DNA of 64,000 nucleotides from Anaerococcus mediterraneensis. Lineage in GTDB: Bacteria; Bacillota; Clostridia; Tissierellales; Peptoniphilaceae. The stretch's first letter is position 1; the number at the start of each line of letters is the position of its first letter. Location of the stretch: contig NZ_LT635772.1 of assembly GCF_900128415.1 (NCBI RefSeq), positions 806,001 through 870,000 on the forward strand, given 5' to 3'. A program made the translations under genes and the position numbers. This document shows positions 33,961-43,740 of the stretch, in pieces. The notes under the pieces are model-generated. The model was not told the origin of the DNA. It saw only the letters and a program-made list of their open reading frames with translations, and did no database searches.

Positions 33961-34989
33961 ATGATAGAGCTAAAAAATATAAATGTAGACTTTGACGGCT
34001 TTAGGGCTGTCAAGGATGTAGATTTGACAATTGAAGAAAAAGATATTTACGGGATTGTAGGATTTTCTGGTGCGGGCAAGTCAACTTTGGTTCGTACTAT
34101 AAACCTCCTCCAAAGACCAACAAGTGGCCAGGTTCTCATAGATGGGGAAAATCTTTTGGACCTATCCAATAAAGAACTCAGGATCAGGCGCAAAAAAATC
34201 GGCATGATCTTTCAGGGATTTAACCTCCTAAACAATCTGACCATTTTGGATAATGTCATCTTTCCAATAAGAAAAGAAAAAATATCCAAAGAAGAAAAAA
34301 TCAAAAAAGCAAAAAGACTTTTGGATTTGGTCGGCATAGGAGATAAGGCAGACGCCTACCCAAGAGAGCTATCAGGTGGTCAAAAGCAAAGATGTGCCAT
34401 AGCTAGGGCCTTGGCATCTGATCCAGAGATCCTCCTTTGTGATGAGGCCACAAGTGCCCTTGATCCAAAGACAACCAAGCAGATCTTAAAACTGCTCAAA
34501 AAACTAAACGAAGACTTGGGCCTAACCATAGTCATCATCACCCACCAGATGGAGGTAGTCAAAGACCTTTGCAACAAATGTGCAGTCATGCAGGACGGAG
34601 AGATCCTAGAAAAGGGTTCGACCTTGGATATATTTACAAATCCAAAAAACAAACTTACCCAGGACTTTGTAGAAACCTCTACAAACCTAGCAGATATCAT
34701 AGAAGAGGTCAAATCCAATGTCGGAATCCTAAAAGACGATGAAAAACTTGCCCAGATATCCTATGTGGGCGATGTCACAACAGAGCCGATCATAAGCGAG
34801 ATCTATGAGAAATTTAGGATAAAGACAAATATCCTTGCAGGCAATATCGAGTTTATAGACTCTGTTGCAGTTGGCAATCTGATCATAAGCATCAGGGGCG
34901 AGGATGAAAAAATAAGAGAGCTTCAAGCTTATCTAGAAGATAAAAAAGCAAATTTGAAAATATTAGGAGGTAAGGATGGGATTTTTTGA
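33961..34989 (+). CDS. metN: Methionine ABC transporter ATP-binding protein
   Basis: The 342-residue ABC ATPase has Walker A GFSGAGKST, signature LSGGQKQR and Walker B ILLCDEATSALDP. A C-terminal NIL-type regulatory domain (about 255-340) in this family senses methionine. It energises uptake through MetI and is switched by the upstream T-box. The metI start overlaps its end by 14 bases. Confidence 0.92.
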   Translation: MIELKNINVDFDGFRAVKDVDLTIEEKDIYGIVGFSGAGKSTLVRTINLLQRPTSGQVLIDGENLLDLSNKELRIRRKKIGMIFQGFNLLNNLTILDNVIFPIRKEKISKEEKIKKAKRLLDLVGIGDKADAYPRELSGGQKQRCAIARALASDPEILLCDEATSALDPKTTKQILKLLKKLNEDLGLTIVIITHQMEVVKDLCNKCAVMQDGEILEKGSTLDIFTNPKNKLTQDFVETSTNLADIIEEVKSNVGILKDDEKLAQISYVGDVTTEPIISEIYEKFRIKTNILAGNIEFIDSVAVGNLIISIRGEDEKIRELQAYLEDKKANLKILGGKDGIF

Positions 34990-35641
34990 TTACTCCCTAT
35001 CCATAAAAGATAGGATAATAGATGACTTTATCACAACCCTCTATATGCTGGGAGTTTCAGCCATAATTGCCGGCATTTTTGGCCTTGTGCTAGGAGTTAT
35101 CATGGTTGTGACTGACAAGGATAGGATTTTAGAAAACAAAATAGTCTATAGTATTTTGGACAAACTTACAAATTTATTTAGGGCAATCCCTTTTGTAATC
35201 CTCTTAGCCCTCATAGCTCCATTTACAAGACTCCTTGTCAATACTAGGATAGGGCCAACAGCAGCTATAGTGCCCCTATCAATTTCCACAATTCCATTTT
35301 TTGCAAGACAAGTTGAGCAGGCCCTTGCAGAAGTAGAGCCAGGCAAAATCGAGGCGGCAGAAGCCATGGGTCTTTCCCCAATAGAAATTATAATCTCAGT
35401 TTATCTGAGAGAGGGCCTACCAAGTATCATCAGGGCTTCATCCATAACCCTCATCTCACTTTTAGGTCTGACTGCCATGGCTGGTATAGTCGGAGCTGGA
35501 GGTATAGGAGATTTGGCCATATCACTTGGCTACAAGAGATACAAGGACGATGTTGTAATAGTATCAGTGATTTTGATCATGGTTATAGTCTATATAATCC
35601 AAGCCATAGCCAATTACTTGATTAGAAAAACCAGTCACTAA
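34976..35641 (+). CDS. metI: Methionine ABC transporter permease
   Basis: The 221-residue membrane protein has about five helices and the EAA loop region VEPGKIEAAEAMGLSPIEII, which docks MetN. GGAGG precedes the ATG inside metN. The family role is D/L-methionine import. Confidence 0.92.
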   Translation: MGFFDYSLSIKDRIIDDFITTLYMLGVSAIIAGIFGLVLGVIMVVTDKDRILENKIVYSILDKLTNLFRAIPFVILLALIAPFTRLLVNTRIGPTAAIVPLSISTIPFFARQVEQALAEVEPGKIEAAEAMGLSPIEIIISVYLREGLPSIIRASSITLISLLGLTAMAGIVGAGGIGDLAISLGYKRYKDDVVIVSVILIMVIVYIIQAIANYLIRKTSH

Positions 35642-35726
35642 GGAAATCATCTCTAAAGAGATTTCATATATATGTAGGAAAGTTGCACACCCTTTTGGGA
35701 AGAAAAGAAAAAATAAGGAGATAATA

Positions 35727-36602
35727 ATGAAATTAATCACAAAACTAGCCCTAGGCCTTGGCCTTGTGGCAACACTTACAGCCTGCGGCAACAATGCAGA
35801 TAAAAAAGAAGAAGTCAAAGAAGAAGCGAAGACAGAAAGTGCAGAAAAAACAGAGACTGCAAAATCAACTGACCCTATCAATATAAAAATAGGTGTAGTT
35901 GGTGAATACAACGAAGTCCTAGAAGAAGTTATAAAAAGATATGAAGAAGGCACAGGCAATACAGTAGAGCTTGTAAAATTTGCTGACTATGCCCAACCAA
36001 ATGAGGCTCTTTTATCTGGTGATATAGACCTAAATGCCTACCAACATTACAAATTCCTAAAAGAATTCAACGAAGACAAGGGCAGCGACCTAATCTCTAT
36101 TGGAGATACCATGCTTGCACCTATAACCCTATTTTCTAACAAGGTAAAATCCCTAGATGAGCTTGAAGAAGGGGCAAGGATTGCTATACCTGATGACCCA
36201 TCAAATGGAGCTAGGGCCCTATTCTTGCTAAGAGATGCTGGTCTAATCGAAGTAGACGGAGAAGCAGGCGATATTATAGGACTTGAAAATATCACTGCCA
36301 ATTCAAAAAACCTAGAGATAATAGAAATGGATGCATCAGAAACAGCTAGAAGCCTTGATGATGTAGACGCAGCAGTTGTCAATGACACCTTTGCCCTAGA
36401 TGCTGGTCTTGATAGGGATACAGCAATCTATGTAGAAGATCCAAAGAGTGAATCAGTTAAGCAATATATAAACATAATTGCAGCTAGAAAAGAAGACGAA
36501 AACAATGAAACCTACAAAGAATTTGTAAAATACTACCAAACAGAAGAAACCAAAGCCGACTATGAGAGGATCACAAAGGGAGCTTGGATACCAGCTTGGT
36601 AA
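35727..36602 (+). CDS. metQ: Methionine-binding lipoprotein
   Basis: The 291-residue NlpA-family lipoprotein has lipobox LTACG, a Lys/Glu-rich linker, then the MetQ fold with GDIDLNAYQHYKFLKEF and AIPDDPSNGARAL. It captures methionine for MetNI. The order N-I-Q and the T-box leader support methionine specificity. It is followed by a terminator. Confidence 0.92.
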   Translation: MKLITKLALGLGLVATLTACGNNADKKEEVKEEAKTESAEKTETAKSTDPINIKIGVVGEYNEVLEEVIKRYEEGTGNTVELVKFADYAQPNEALLSGDIDLNAYQHYKFLKEFNEDKGSDLISIGDTMLAPITLFSNKVKSLDELEEGARIAIPDDPSNGARALFLLRDAGLIEVDGEAGDIIGLENITANSKNLEIIEMDASETARSLDDVDAAVVNDTFALDAGLDRDTAIYVEDPKSESVKQYINIIAARKEDENNETYKEFVKYYQTEETKADYERITKGAWIPAW

Positions 36603-36606
36603 AATC

Positions 36607-36636
36607 AAAAGGACCTGGCCCTTGCTGGGTCCTTTT
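36607..36636 (+). terminator. Terminator of metNIQ
   Basis: AAAAGGACC pairs with GGTCCTTTT across a 12-nt loop. Confidence 0.85.
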
Positions 36637-36657
36637 ATAAAAGAAAGGTAAATACTT

Positions 36658-37851
36658 ATGCAAATCATAAAAGATAATAAATCATCCTTTATCCTGCTCT
36701 TGTCTATGATAATAGGTGGGGCCTTGGGCCTGGGACTAGGAGAAAAAGCCAGCATCTTTAAGCCCATAGCAGATATATTTTTAAACCTACTTTTTGTATC
36801 CATTGTGCCAATGATTGGCCTATCTATAATCTCATCTATAACCAGCATGAATTCTGGCAAGACCCTTGGCAAAATTTTATTAGTAATGTTTATAGTATTT
36901 TTGATAACAGGCATCATCGCAGGGATTTATATGCTAGTCTTTACCAGCATTTTTGATCCAGCCAAGGGGACAAGCCTAGATTTTAAAGAGGCCTTTGACC
37001 CAGGAGCTGCAAAACTAGATGTCCTTTCTATGCTAACTGTAGATGATTTTTATAAGCTTTTATCCAAAGAAAACCTCATGGCCCTCATAGTTTTTTCTAT
37101 CATAAGTGGACTTGCCCTAGCTAGTATAAAAGAAAAGGCAGAAAATATGATAAGGCTAGTCCAAGAGCTCATGGACTGGGTCAATAAAATCATATCCTAC
37201 ATAATGAGGCTAGCTCCTATAGGCATCGGCGCATATTTTGCCAGCCTAACTGGCGAGCACGGATCCAAACTTTTTGGACCTCTGGGTAGGACCATAGCCA
37301 TATTTTTTATAGCGGGTTTTATATATTTCTTTTTGATCAATACCATCATGGCCTTTATAGGCGGCGGCAGGGATGGGCTAGATAGATTTTGGAAACACGT
37401 TTGGCCACCATTTCTCACAGCCTTTGCTACAAGCTCATCAGCTGCAGCCCTCCCACTCAACCTCAAGGCTGGCGAAAATATAGGGATTAGAGAAGATATA
37501 AACAATATTGTCCTACCCCTAGGAGCCAACCTCCACAAAGATGGGACAGTCATGATCCAGATCATAAAAATCACCCTTTTGTGTGGGATTTTGGATATAA
37601 AACTTGGCCTAAATAACATGGTTATAGCTGTATTGGTATCCTATATAGCAGCCACAGTTTGTGGAGCAGTCCCAGGAGGCGGCTACACAGCAGAGATACT
37701 TTTGATCTCATCTTTTGGATTCCCACAAGCGACAATCCCAATCATGATCCTAATATCAACAGTAGTAGACTCCATAGCCACAGCTATAAATACAACCACA
37801 GACCTAGGAGCAGCTATGATTGTAGAAAGATTTTTAAGAAAAAGTGAATAA
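36658..37851 (+). CDS. Dicarboxylate/amino acid:cation symporter (DAACS family)
   Basis: The 397-residue carrier has eight membrane helices plus re-entrant loops. The first hairpin is Ser-rich (TAFATSSSAAALPLN), and the later motifs are GANLHKDGT and AVPGGGYTAE. It imports glutamate, aspartate, serine/threonine or dicarboxylates with Na+ or H+. The exact substrate is undetermined. It is monocistronic between two terminators. Confidence 0.88.
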   Translation: MQIIKDNKSSFILLLSMIIGGALGLGLGEKASIFKPIADIFLNLLFVSIVPMIGLSIISSITSMNSGKTLGKILLVMFIVFLITGIIAGIYMLVFTSIFDPAKGTSLDFKEAFDPGAAKLDVLSMLTVDDFYKLLSKENLMALIVFSIISGLALASIKEKAENMIRLVQELMDWVNKIISYIMRLAPIGIGAYFASLTGEHGSKLFGPLGRTIAIFFIAGFIYFFLINTIMAFIGGGRDGLDRFWKHVWPPFLTAFATSSSAAALPLNLKAGENIGIREDINNIVLPLGANLHKDGTVMIQIIKITLLCGILDIKLGLNNMVIAVLVSYIAATVCGAVPGGGYTAEILLISSFGFPQATIPIMILISTVVDSIATAINTTTDLGAAMIVERFLRKSE

Positions 37852-37857
37852 AAAAAG

Positions 37858-37888
37858 AAAAATCTTGCTAGGCCTGGCAGGATTTTTT
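37858..37888 (+). terminator. Terminator
   Basis: AAAAATCTTGC pairs with GCAGGATTTTT (one G-T pair), with T residues after it. Confidence 0.8.
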
Positions 37889-37962
37889 CTTTGGTCAAAA
37901 TCAGTCAAAAACTCACAAAATATCCAAATTTGAAGTATAATACTAAAAATGAGAGGCATTTT

Positions 37963-38409
37963 ATGATTATAGAAAATTTAGATGACTTAAAAAAATTCGC
38001 ATATAAATTGGCACCCCTTCTAGAAGAATCAGATCTTATCAGCCTAGTAGGGGATATGGGCGCAGGCAAGACCACGCTTATGACTTATATATGCTCATAT
38101 TTTGGTATAGATGATTCATCATCGCCAACTTTTGCCATTGTAAATATCTACGAGGGGGATAAGACAATCTACCATTTGGATCTTTATAGGTTTGATGACC
38201 CTGATGATATTTTGGATATAGATTTTGAAACCTATTTTTATCCAGACCATGCCATAAGCTTTATAGAGTGGGCAGAAAATGCAGGAGATTACCTGCCAGA
38301 GGACCTGATAGAAATAAGGATAGACAAGCTTGATAATGGCCGCAGAGAAATAACTATCGGCGGGAAAAGTGAAAGAAGTAGAGAGATAAATGAATTACTT
38401 AGCAATTGA
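37963..38409 (+). CDS. tsaE: tRNA t6A biosynthesis ATPase TsaE
   Basis: The 148-residue P-loop ATPase has Walker A GDMGAGKTT, SSPTFAIVN and the conserved YHLDLYR. It regulates the TsaB-TsaD complex that makes N6-threonylcarbamoyl-adenosine at tRNA position 37. ATG 37963 follows GAGAGG; an in-frame extension upstream lacks a ribosome site. tsaB starts inside its last codons. Confidence 0.9.
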   Translation: MIIENLDDLKKFAYKLAPLLEESDLISLVGDMGAGKTTLMTYICSYFGIDDSSSPTFAIVNIYEGDKTIYHLDLYRFDDPDDILDIDFETYFYPDHAISFIEWAENAGDYLPEDLIEIRIDKLDNGRREITIGGKSERSREINELLSN

Positions 38410-39052
38410 TACATCTACCATGATCTCAACTGTGACTGTGGCAGATGAAAAAGAGATTTTGGGAGATTTTAATGTCAACCAAGCCAAAACTCATTCAGAA
38501 AGCCTAGTACCTATGGTAGAAATTTTGCTAGAGCTTTTGGGGATGGAGATTTCTGATATAGATAAATTTGTGATAGCAAGTGGACCTGGTTCCTTTACCG
38601 GCCTTAGGATAGGCATGACCATAGCCAAAACCCTAGCCCAAGCTACAAAAAAAGAGATAATACCAATATCAACCCTAGCTGCCATGGCGGCAGGATCGAC
38701 TTCTACTAGGGCAAGGCTAGCTCTTTTAGATGCTAGGTCTACCAGGGTTTATGGGGCACTTTTTGATGAAAACCTAGAAGAAATCATCCCTGAAAATCTT
38801 TATGAAATAGATGATCTAGCAAGGCTAGTCAATGAAAAAGGCCTAGAGATTGAAATGATTGGTCTTTTAAATGATAAATATTATGATAAATTTGAAAATG
38901 CAGTCAATGCTTCTATAAATATTAATAATTGTATAGGCAAAAATCTGATAAGACTTGCCCAGAGCGAGAAATATAAGCCTGTCCCAATTTTTGAGCTTGG
39001 ACCAAATTATCTGAGAAAAAGCCAGGCGGAAAGGGAGCTTGATAAAAAGTGA
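38390..39052 (+). CDS. tsaB: tRNA t6A complex dimerisation protein TsaB
   Basis: The 220-residue ASKHA-fold protein begins LAIDTSTMISTV and has the segment IASGPGSFTGLRIGMTIAKT, characteristic of TsaB. It heterodimerises with TsaD. It overlaps tsaE by 20 bases and rimI by 4. Confidence 0.92.
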   Translation: MNYLAIDTSTMISTVTVADEKEILGDFNVNQAKTHSESLVPMVEILLELLGMEISDIDKFVIASGPGSFTGLRIGMTIAKTLAQATKKEIIPISTLAAMAAGSTSTRARLALLDARSTRVYGALFDENLEEIIPENLYEIDDLARLVNEKGLEIEMIGLLNDKYYDKFENAVNASININNCIGKNLIRLAQSEKYKPVPIFELGPNYLRKSQAERELDKK

Positions 39053-39483
39053 TTAGGGAAATGGTGCTAGGGGATGCAGACAGGGTCTACCAAATAGAAA
39101 ATGAGTCGTTTTTTGAACCTTGGACCAAAAAAAGGTTGATCAAAGAGTTTGAGGAAAACTCATTTCTAAAACATTATGTCTATGAAAAAGACGGCGAGGT
39201 TGTTGGATTTTATATAATCAGTACCATATCAGACCTGGTTGAAATTTTCACTATAGCAGTAGATAAGCGCTACAGACAAGAAGGCATTGGCTCAAAGCTT
39301 TTAGACCACCTCATAAACAAGGCCTATGACCTGGGGGCAAGCGAAATTTGGCTAGAAGCATCCACTAAAAATACAGCGGCTGTAAATCTTTATCAAAAAT
39401 ACGGTTTCAAGATCCAATCTATAAGGAAAAACTACTACCAAAAAACAGGCGAAGATGCCTATAATATGATAAGGAAAATGTAA
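39049..39483 (+). CDS. rimI: Ribosomal protein S18 N-alanine acetyltransferase (RimI-like)
   Basis: The 144-residue GNAT protein has the acetyl-CoA motif YRQEGIGSKLLDHL and WLEASTKNTAAVNLYQKYGF. The start is GTG in a GTGA overlap with the tsaB stop. Its position between tsaB and tsaD is the usual one for rimI. Confidence 0.9.
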   Translation: MIREMVLGDADRVYQIENESFFEPWTKKRLIKEFEENSFLKHYVYEKDGEVVGFYIISTISDLVEIFTIAVDKRYRQEGIGSKLLDHLINKAYDLGASEIWLEASTKNTAAVNLYQKYGFKIQSIRKNYYQKTGEDAYNMIRKM

Positions 39484-40493
39484 TGACAGACTTTTATACA
39501 CTAGCAATTGAGACATCCTGTGATGATTCATCAGTTGCGATTTTAAAAAATGAAAGAGAAATACTTACAAATCTCATATCAAGTCAGATTGATATCCACG
39601 CTCTTTTTGGGGGAGTTGTCCCAGAGATAGCTAGCAGAAAACACCTAGAGTCTATAAATCCCTTGATCGACAAGGCTTTATCAGATGCCAAGCTTACTTA
39701 TGATGATTTGGACTTGATCACAGTCACCAAGGGGCCGGGCCTTATTGGTTCACTTTTGGTTGGGATTTCTGCTGCCAAGGCCCTAGCCTTTGCTACTGGC
39801 AAACCCCTAGTAGGAGCCAACCACATGAAAGGCCACATCTGTGCCAACTATTTGTCAAATACGGACCTAAAACCTCCTTTTGTTTGCCTAGTTGTATCAG
39901 GCGGTCACACCTACCTTTGCAAGGTCGATGACTACAACGATATAAAGGTTGTAGGCAGGACCCGTGATGATGCAGCTGGCGAATCTTTTGACAAGGTTGC
40001 CAGAAAAATAGGACTGGGATATCCAGGCGGGCCAAAAATCGATAAGCTTGCCAAAAAGGGCGATCCATCTGCCATAGATTTCCCTAGGGTCATGCTAGAA
40101 AAAGATTCTTATGATTTTTCTTTTTCTGGACTCAAAACTGCAGTCCTAAATTATGCCAACCAAAAAGAACAAAAAGGTGAAGAAATAAATAAGGCAGACC
40201 TTGCAGCTAGCTTCCAAGAGGCAGTTGTCGATGTATTAGTTGCCAAGTCCCTAAGACTCTTAGAAGAAACAGGCTACAAAAAATTTGCCATATCGGGAGG
40301 AGTTGCTGCCAACTCTAGGCTCAAAGATAGGTTTAAAGAGGCCCTTGGCCAAAGAGGCATAGATTTTTATTTCCCAGATACCATACTCTGTACAGACAAT
40401 GCAGCTATGATAGCCATGGCAGGCTACCTAGACTACAAAGACGGAAAAAGAGATAACAACTACATGAAGGTCTACCCAAACTTGGATTTATAA
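39483..40493 (+). CDS. tsaD: tRNA N6-adenosine threonylcarbamoyltransferase TsaD
   Basis: The 336-residue protein begins LAIETSCDDSSVAIL. It carries the metal motif HMKGH and has SGGHTYL, DDAAGESFDKVAR and SGGVAANSRL. It transfers the threonylcarbamoyl group to A37 of ANN-decoding tRNAs. The start codon shares one base with the rimI stop. Confidence 0.94.
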   Translation: MTDFYTLAIETSCDDSSVAILKNEREILTNLISSQIDIHALFGGVVPEIASRKHLESINPLIDKALSDAKLTYDDLDLITVTKGPGLIGSLLVGISAAKALAFATGKPLVGANHMKGHICANYLSNTDLKPPFVCLVVSGGHTYLCKVDDYNDIKVVGRTRDDAAGESFDKVARKIGLGYPGGPKIDKLAKKGDPSAIDFPRVMLEKDSYDFSFSGLKTAVLNYANQKEQKGEEINKADLAASFQEAVVDVLVAKSLRLLEETGYKKFAISGGVAANSRLKDRFKEALGQRGIDFYFPDTILCTDNAAMIAMAGYLDYKDGKRDNNYMKVYPNLDL

Positions 40494-40494
40494 T

Positions 40495-40839
40495 ATGAGA
40501 AGAAGAAAAAACCAAGCCCTAAGAAAATATAATATCTACAAAAGGATATCATCCATACTTTGGATCCTAACTGGCCTTGGCGTTTTGGCCTTTGGCATTT
40601 ATTATAGGGAGATTTTTGAGCTTATTTTCGGCCCCCTTGCCATAATCCTAGGCCTTTTTAATCTCATCACTAGAAAAAAAGAAAAGACAATAAGGACCTA
40701 TGAGAAAAAAAGACTGGGATTTTTGTCCCTGGGTCTAGTTATTTACTCCCTAGTCAATCCTCTTTGCAACCTTGCTATTATCTTTGACCTCTACAAAAGA
40801 GACTGGGTTATGAGGGGAGGCCTGGATGAAAAGCTATAA
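40495..40839 (+). CDS. Small membrane protein of unknown function
   Basis: The 114-residue protein has a basic N-terminus, two adjacent hydrophobic helices (about 18-58) and a third (about 73-97). No family is recognised. It starts 1 bp after the tsaD stop and overlaps the following lipoprotein gene by 14 bases, so it belongs to the same transcript. Confidence 0.65.
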   Translation: MRRRKNQALRKYNIYKRISSILWILTGLGVLAFGIYYREIFELIFGPLAIILGLFNLITRKKEKTIRTYEKKRLGFLSLGLVIYSLVNPLCNLAIIFDLYKRDWVMRGGLDEKL

Positions 40840-42223
40840 AAAAATTGGATTAGCAATATTTTTCCTTGTCTTTGCCATATTTGGATCATCCTGTGTCCAA
40901 AGGAGACTACAGGTCCTAGATAAAAAAAGGATAGAAACAAGGGCAGAAGGCCACGACCTAAGCCCAAAGGTAGAAAGTTTTTATCCAGACAAGATCAAGG
41001 ATTTTTCTATAGACCAATACCTAAAATGGTACAAGGACCTAAATGCCCCACCTCATCTCCAACTACCAGTCTATGAAAGCCCAAAAAAGCTTACAAAAAC
41101 TGAAATGGTAGCAGACTTTGAGTATTTATTTGCAGAGTTAAAAGAGTCCTACCCATTTTTTGAGGTTCTAAAAAGAGAAGAAAACATAGATTTTATAAAA
41201 AACCACGATGCCTATCTCAAAAAAATCAGAAAATGTGAAAACGATGAAGAATTTATCAAGGCCCTAAATGAAATAATGGCAGACCTTCACAATTACCATG
41301 CCAAGATCGCCGATAGGACCTATGTAGATGCTACAATGAGATATTATAGCCAAAACTGGAACCAACCATCGATTTATTATGAATTTATAAACCTAAATAG
41401 GCAGGCTGTCAGAAATAGGTACGGCCTTGACGGCCTCCAGTCCCAATCAAGCTCTGGCCTTGTAAAAAGAAAGAAAACAAAAGCTGTGGCCAAAGAAAAA
41501 AGGTCCAATCTCACATTTGAAACCCAGGGCGACCTAGCTATTTTAAAGATTGGCCAGATGATAGACCTGACTGATATCAGCCAGGATGAAAAAGTCCTAG
41601 ATGAATTTCTCAAAAACAAACACATGTATAGGGGTCTTGTCATAGATATCAGGGACAATGTCGGGGGCAATATGGAATATTGGCAGAATTTTCTACTGCC
41701 AAAATTAATTGTCGACCAAAAGCAGGTCACAAACCATATGTTTTTCAAAAACTCCCCAAAGTCCAAGCTCATCCTATCAGATAACACCCTCAATGTCGAA
41801 ACCCTATCCAATGTTGATATAACAGGGATAAAGCTTGATTACTCTGAGGATTTGAAGGACTTTCATTATTATATAAAAGACCTCATTGTCATAAATCCTG
41901 ACGAGAGTAAAAAAGACAATGGCTACAGGGGACAGATATTTTTGCTTGTCAATGAAAATGTATTTTCTGCCGCAGAGGGCCTAGCTTCTTTTGTAAAACA
42001 TACAGACCTAGCTACCATTGTCGGCAGCCAAACAGGGGGAGATGGGATAACTCTGGGAGTTATAAACTCAGTTTTGCCAAACTCAGGACTCGTTTTCACC
42101 TACACAAACACCCTAGGCTATGCAGCTGATGGGACTATAAATGAGGAAGACCCAACCATGCCCGATATAAAAACAAGCTCCTACAGGCAGTCCATAGATA
42201 CAATAGAAAAGCAACTAAAATGA
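40826..42223 (+). CDS. S41-like peptidase lipoprotein
   Basis: The 465-residue secreted protein has a signal ending FGSSC (lipobox). A helical N-terminal domain (DFEYLFAELKESYPFF...) precedes an S41 peptidase core with LVIDIRDNVGGN and the presumed nucleophile Ser in NVFSAAEGLASF. Unlike CtpA it has no evident PDZ domain. An extracellular peptidase role is likely; the substrate is unknown. It is the last gene before a convergent terminator. Confidence 0.75.
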   Translation: MKSYKKIGLAIFFLVFAIFGSSCVQRRLQVLDKKRIETRAEGHDLSPKVESFYPDKIKDFSIDQYLKWYKDLNAPPHLQLPVYESPKKLTKTEMVADFEYLFAELKESYPFFEVLKREENIDFIKNHDAYLKKIRKCENDEEFIKALNEIMADLHNYHAKIADRTYVDATMRYYSQNWNQPSIYYEFINLNRQAVRNRYGLDGLQSQSSSGLVKRKKTKAVAKEKRSNLTFETQGDLAILKIGQMIDLTDISQDEKVLDEFLKNKHMYRGLVIDIRDNVGGNMEYWQNFLLPKLIVDQKQVTNHMFFKNSPKSKLILSDNTLNVETLSNVDITGIKLDYSEDLKDFHYYIKDLIVINPDESKKDNGYRGQIFLLVNENVFSAAEGLASFVKHTDLATIVGSQTGGDGITLGVINSVLPNSGLVFTYTNTLGYAADGTINEEDPTMPDIKTSSYRQSIDTIEKQLK

Positions 42224-42225
42224 GC

Positions 42226-42262
42226 AAAAAAAATCGACTTTCAATCGAAAGTCGGTTTTTTT
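42226..42262. terminator. Convergent bidirectional terminator
   Basis: CGACTTTC-AATC-GAAAGTCG is flanked by an A run on the left and a T run on the right. It serves both the S41 gene and the minus-strand surface protein. Confidence 0.9.
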
Positions 42263-42273
42263 ATTTTTGTTTT

Positions 42274-43599
42274 TTATTTTTGTTTTTTATTAGCTTTTCC
42301 TAGGATAAAATAAATCACGAGTGCTGCAACTAGGATTATCCCTACAAAAGATATGCTCTTGATACCAGTTTTGACCTGGTTGGATGCGTAGGTGACTGTC
42401 TTGCTGTCAGGGTCCTTGTCCTTTTTATCCTCATTTGATTTTTCTGCCGCATTGCCAGAGGATATGGTCACAGTCTCTGGTGGGGCTGGGGCAGGATTTG
42501 TAGCTGTACTTGGAGTTTGACTAGTCTGTTGAGTAGTACCTCCTACATTTTCTGTCTGTGGTGGAGTCTGGCCATTTGGCTGGCTAGATACAGAAACTTG
42601 TTTTTTCTTGACCTCCTCTTCCAAAAATGGCTTGATCCAATCTGGTGGATTGTTGGCATCTAGCTCTCCATCTGCACCTAGCTCGCTAGCTGATATAAAA
42701 TCATTGTTATCAGTATTTAGAGAGTCGATTTTTTTTCTAAAATCATTGTTGGCTAGAGCCTTGTATGCATCCCTGGTCGCATCAGACTTATAAAAAGGAG
42801 AGTTCATATCTATATTATCATCAGCATTTACCTGGTTGGCATTTGATAGGTAGGGATTGTTTCTGATAGTCATAGACTCTTTGACCTTTAGACTCTCATC
42901 CTTTTTTTCTATGATACCAGCTAGGTCCTTGTAGAGTTTTTCGCTCTGGGCCTTGTCCTCATCAGAAAGCTCTCCGCCTTTTTCATCAGCTTTTACTATA
43001 AAATCATAAATCTTTTTAAAGATCTCATCATAGGATTTTTTCTTTTCACCCTCAGCATTTTTGTAAGCATAAGAATTTATACTAGCCTCATAAAAAGCAT
43101 GGAGACCATTGACATCGGTCTTGTCTATGAGGTCATCAAAAAATAGCTTGCCATATAAAAGATAATCTTTGACATCATTTTTGATCTCCTCATCCTTTAT
43201 ATCCTCCATTTGAGGATTGTAAAAAGATGAAGCGGCAAGGTTAAAATTAGCTTTTTTTATATCCTCTAGCTTTGCTGCCTTTGTATTGAGGATAGAAATA
43301 TACTCGCTAAGGTCATGGTCAGGACTAAAAACCTCCTTGATAGCCTTGTAAAGATCAAAGCGTGCCTTAAACTCATCCTTGTAGGCAGGATCATTTTCAA
43401 AATCAATAGGCTCATCCTTCTTTTCATCTTTTTTTACAGGTCTAGCCTCAGATTTGTCCCCCTGACTAGCAGTCAAAATCTCAAAAAGAGATTGGTTATA
43501 ATTATCTGTTGTATTTTCACTAGCCAGACTGTCGCAACCTATGGAGAAAAACACCCCCAAAGCCACAGCCAAGCCAAAAGTCTTCTTAAAATTAATCAT
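42274..43599 (-). CDS. Extracellular protein with C-terminal membrane anchor and VKTG motif
   Basis: The 441-residue protein has a signal segment (residues 5-27), a Lys/Asp-rich helical ectodomain and a Gln/Thr/Pro-rich spacer (about 340-385). It ends with NQVKTG, a hydrophobic helix and a KKQK tail. The end has the layout of a sortase signal with VKTG, like the LVKTG of the pilin at 17080, though Gln precedes Val here. A cysteine (SIGC) near the signal end is not a convincing lipobox. No known domain is recognised. Confidence 0.6.
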   Translation of the reverse strand: MINFKKTFGLAVALGVFFSIGCDSLASENTTDNYNQSLFEILTASQGDKSEARPVKKDEKKDEPIDFENDPAYKDEFKARFDLYKAIKEVFSPDHDLSEYISILNTKAAKLEDIKKANFNLAASSFYNPQMEDIKDEEIKNDVKDYLLYGKLFFDDLIDKTDVNGLHAFYEASINSYAYKNAEGEKKKSYDEIFKKIYDFIVKADEKGGELSDEDKAQSEKLYKDLAGIIEKKDESLKVKESMTIRNNPYLSNANQVNADDNIDMNSPFYKSDATRDAYKALANNDFRKKIDSLNTDNNDFISASELGADGELDANNPPDWIKPFLEEEVKKKQVSVSSQPNGQTPPQTENVGGTTQQTSQTPSTATNPAPAPPETVTISSGNAAEKSNEDKKDKDPDSKTVTYASNQVKTGIKSISFVGIILVAALVIYFILGKANKKQK

Positions 43600-43626
43600 A
43601 AATCTTCCTTATCTGTATTTACCTAT

Positions 43627-43655
43627 ATTATATTGAATTGGGGTGGAAAAATCAA
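43627..43655 (-). promoter_or_regulatory. Promoter of the 42274-43599 gene
   Basis: On the minus strand: TTGATT (43655-43650), a 17-bp spacer and TATAAT (43632-43627). The sequence after the -10 (ATATAGGTAA) is the same as at the pilin promoter. Confidence 0.7.
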
Positions 43656-43707
43656 TACAGATGTATAGACAATATAGGTATTATAAGTGTAGATTAGTTT
43701 TTCTAAT

Positions 43708-43738
43708 GAAAAATAAAAAGAGGGCGATATCGCCCTCA
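43708..43738 (-). terminator. Terminator of the restriction-modification operon
   Basis: The perfect 18-bp palindrome GAGGGCGATATCGCCCTC (43720-43737) lies just after the stop codon, followed on the minus strand by TTTTTATTTTT. Confidence 0.85.
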
Positions 43739-43740
43739 GA

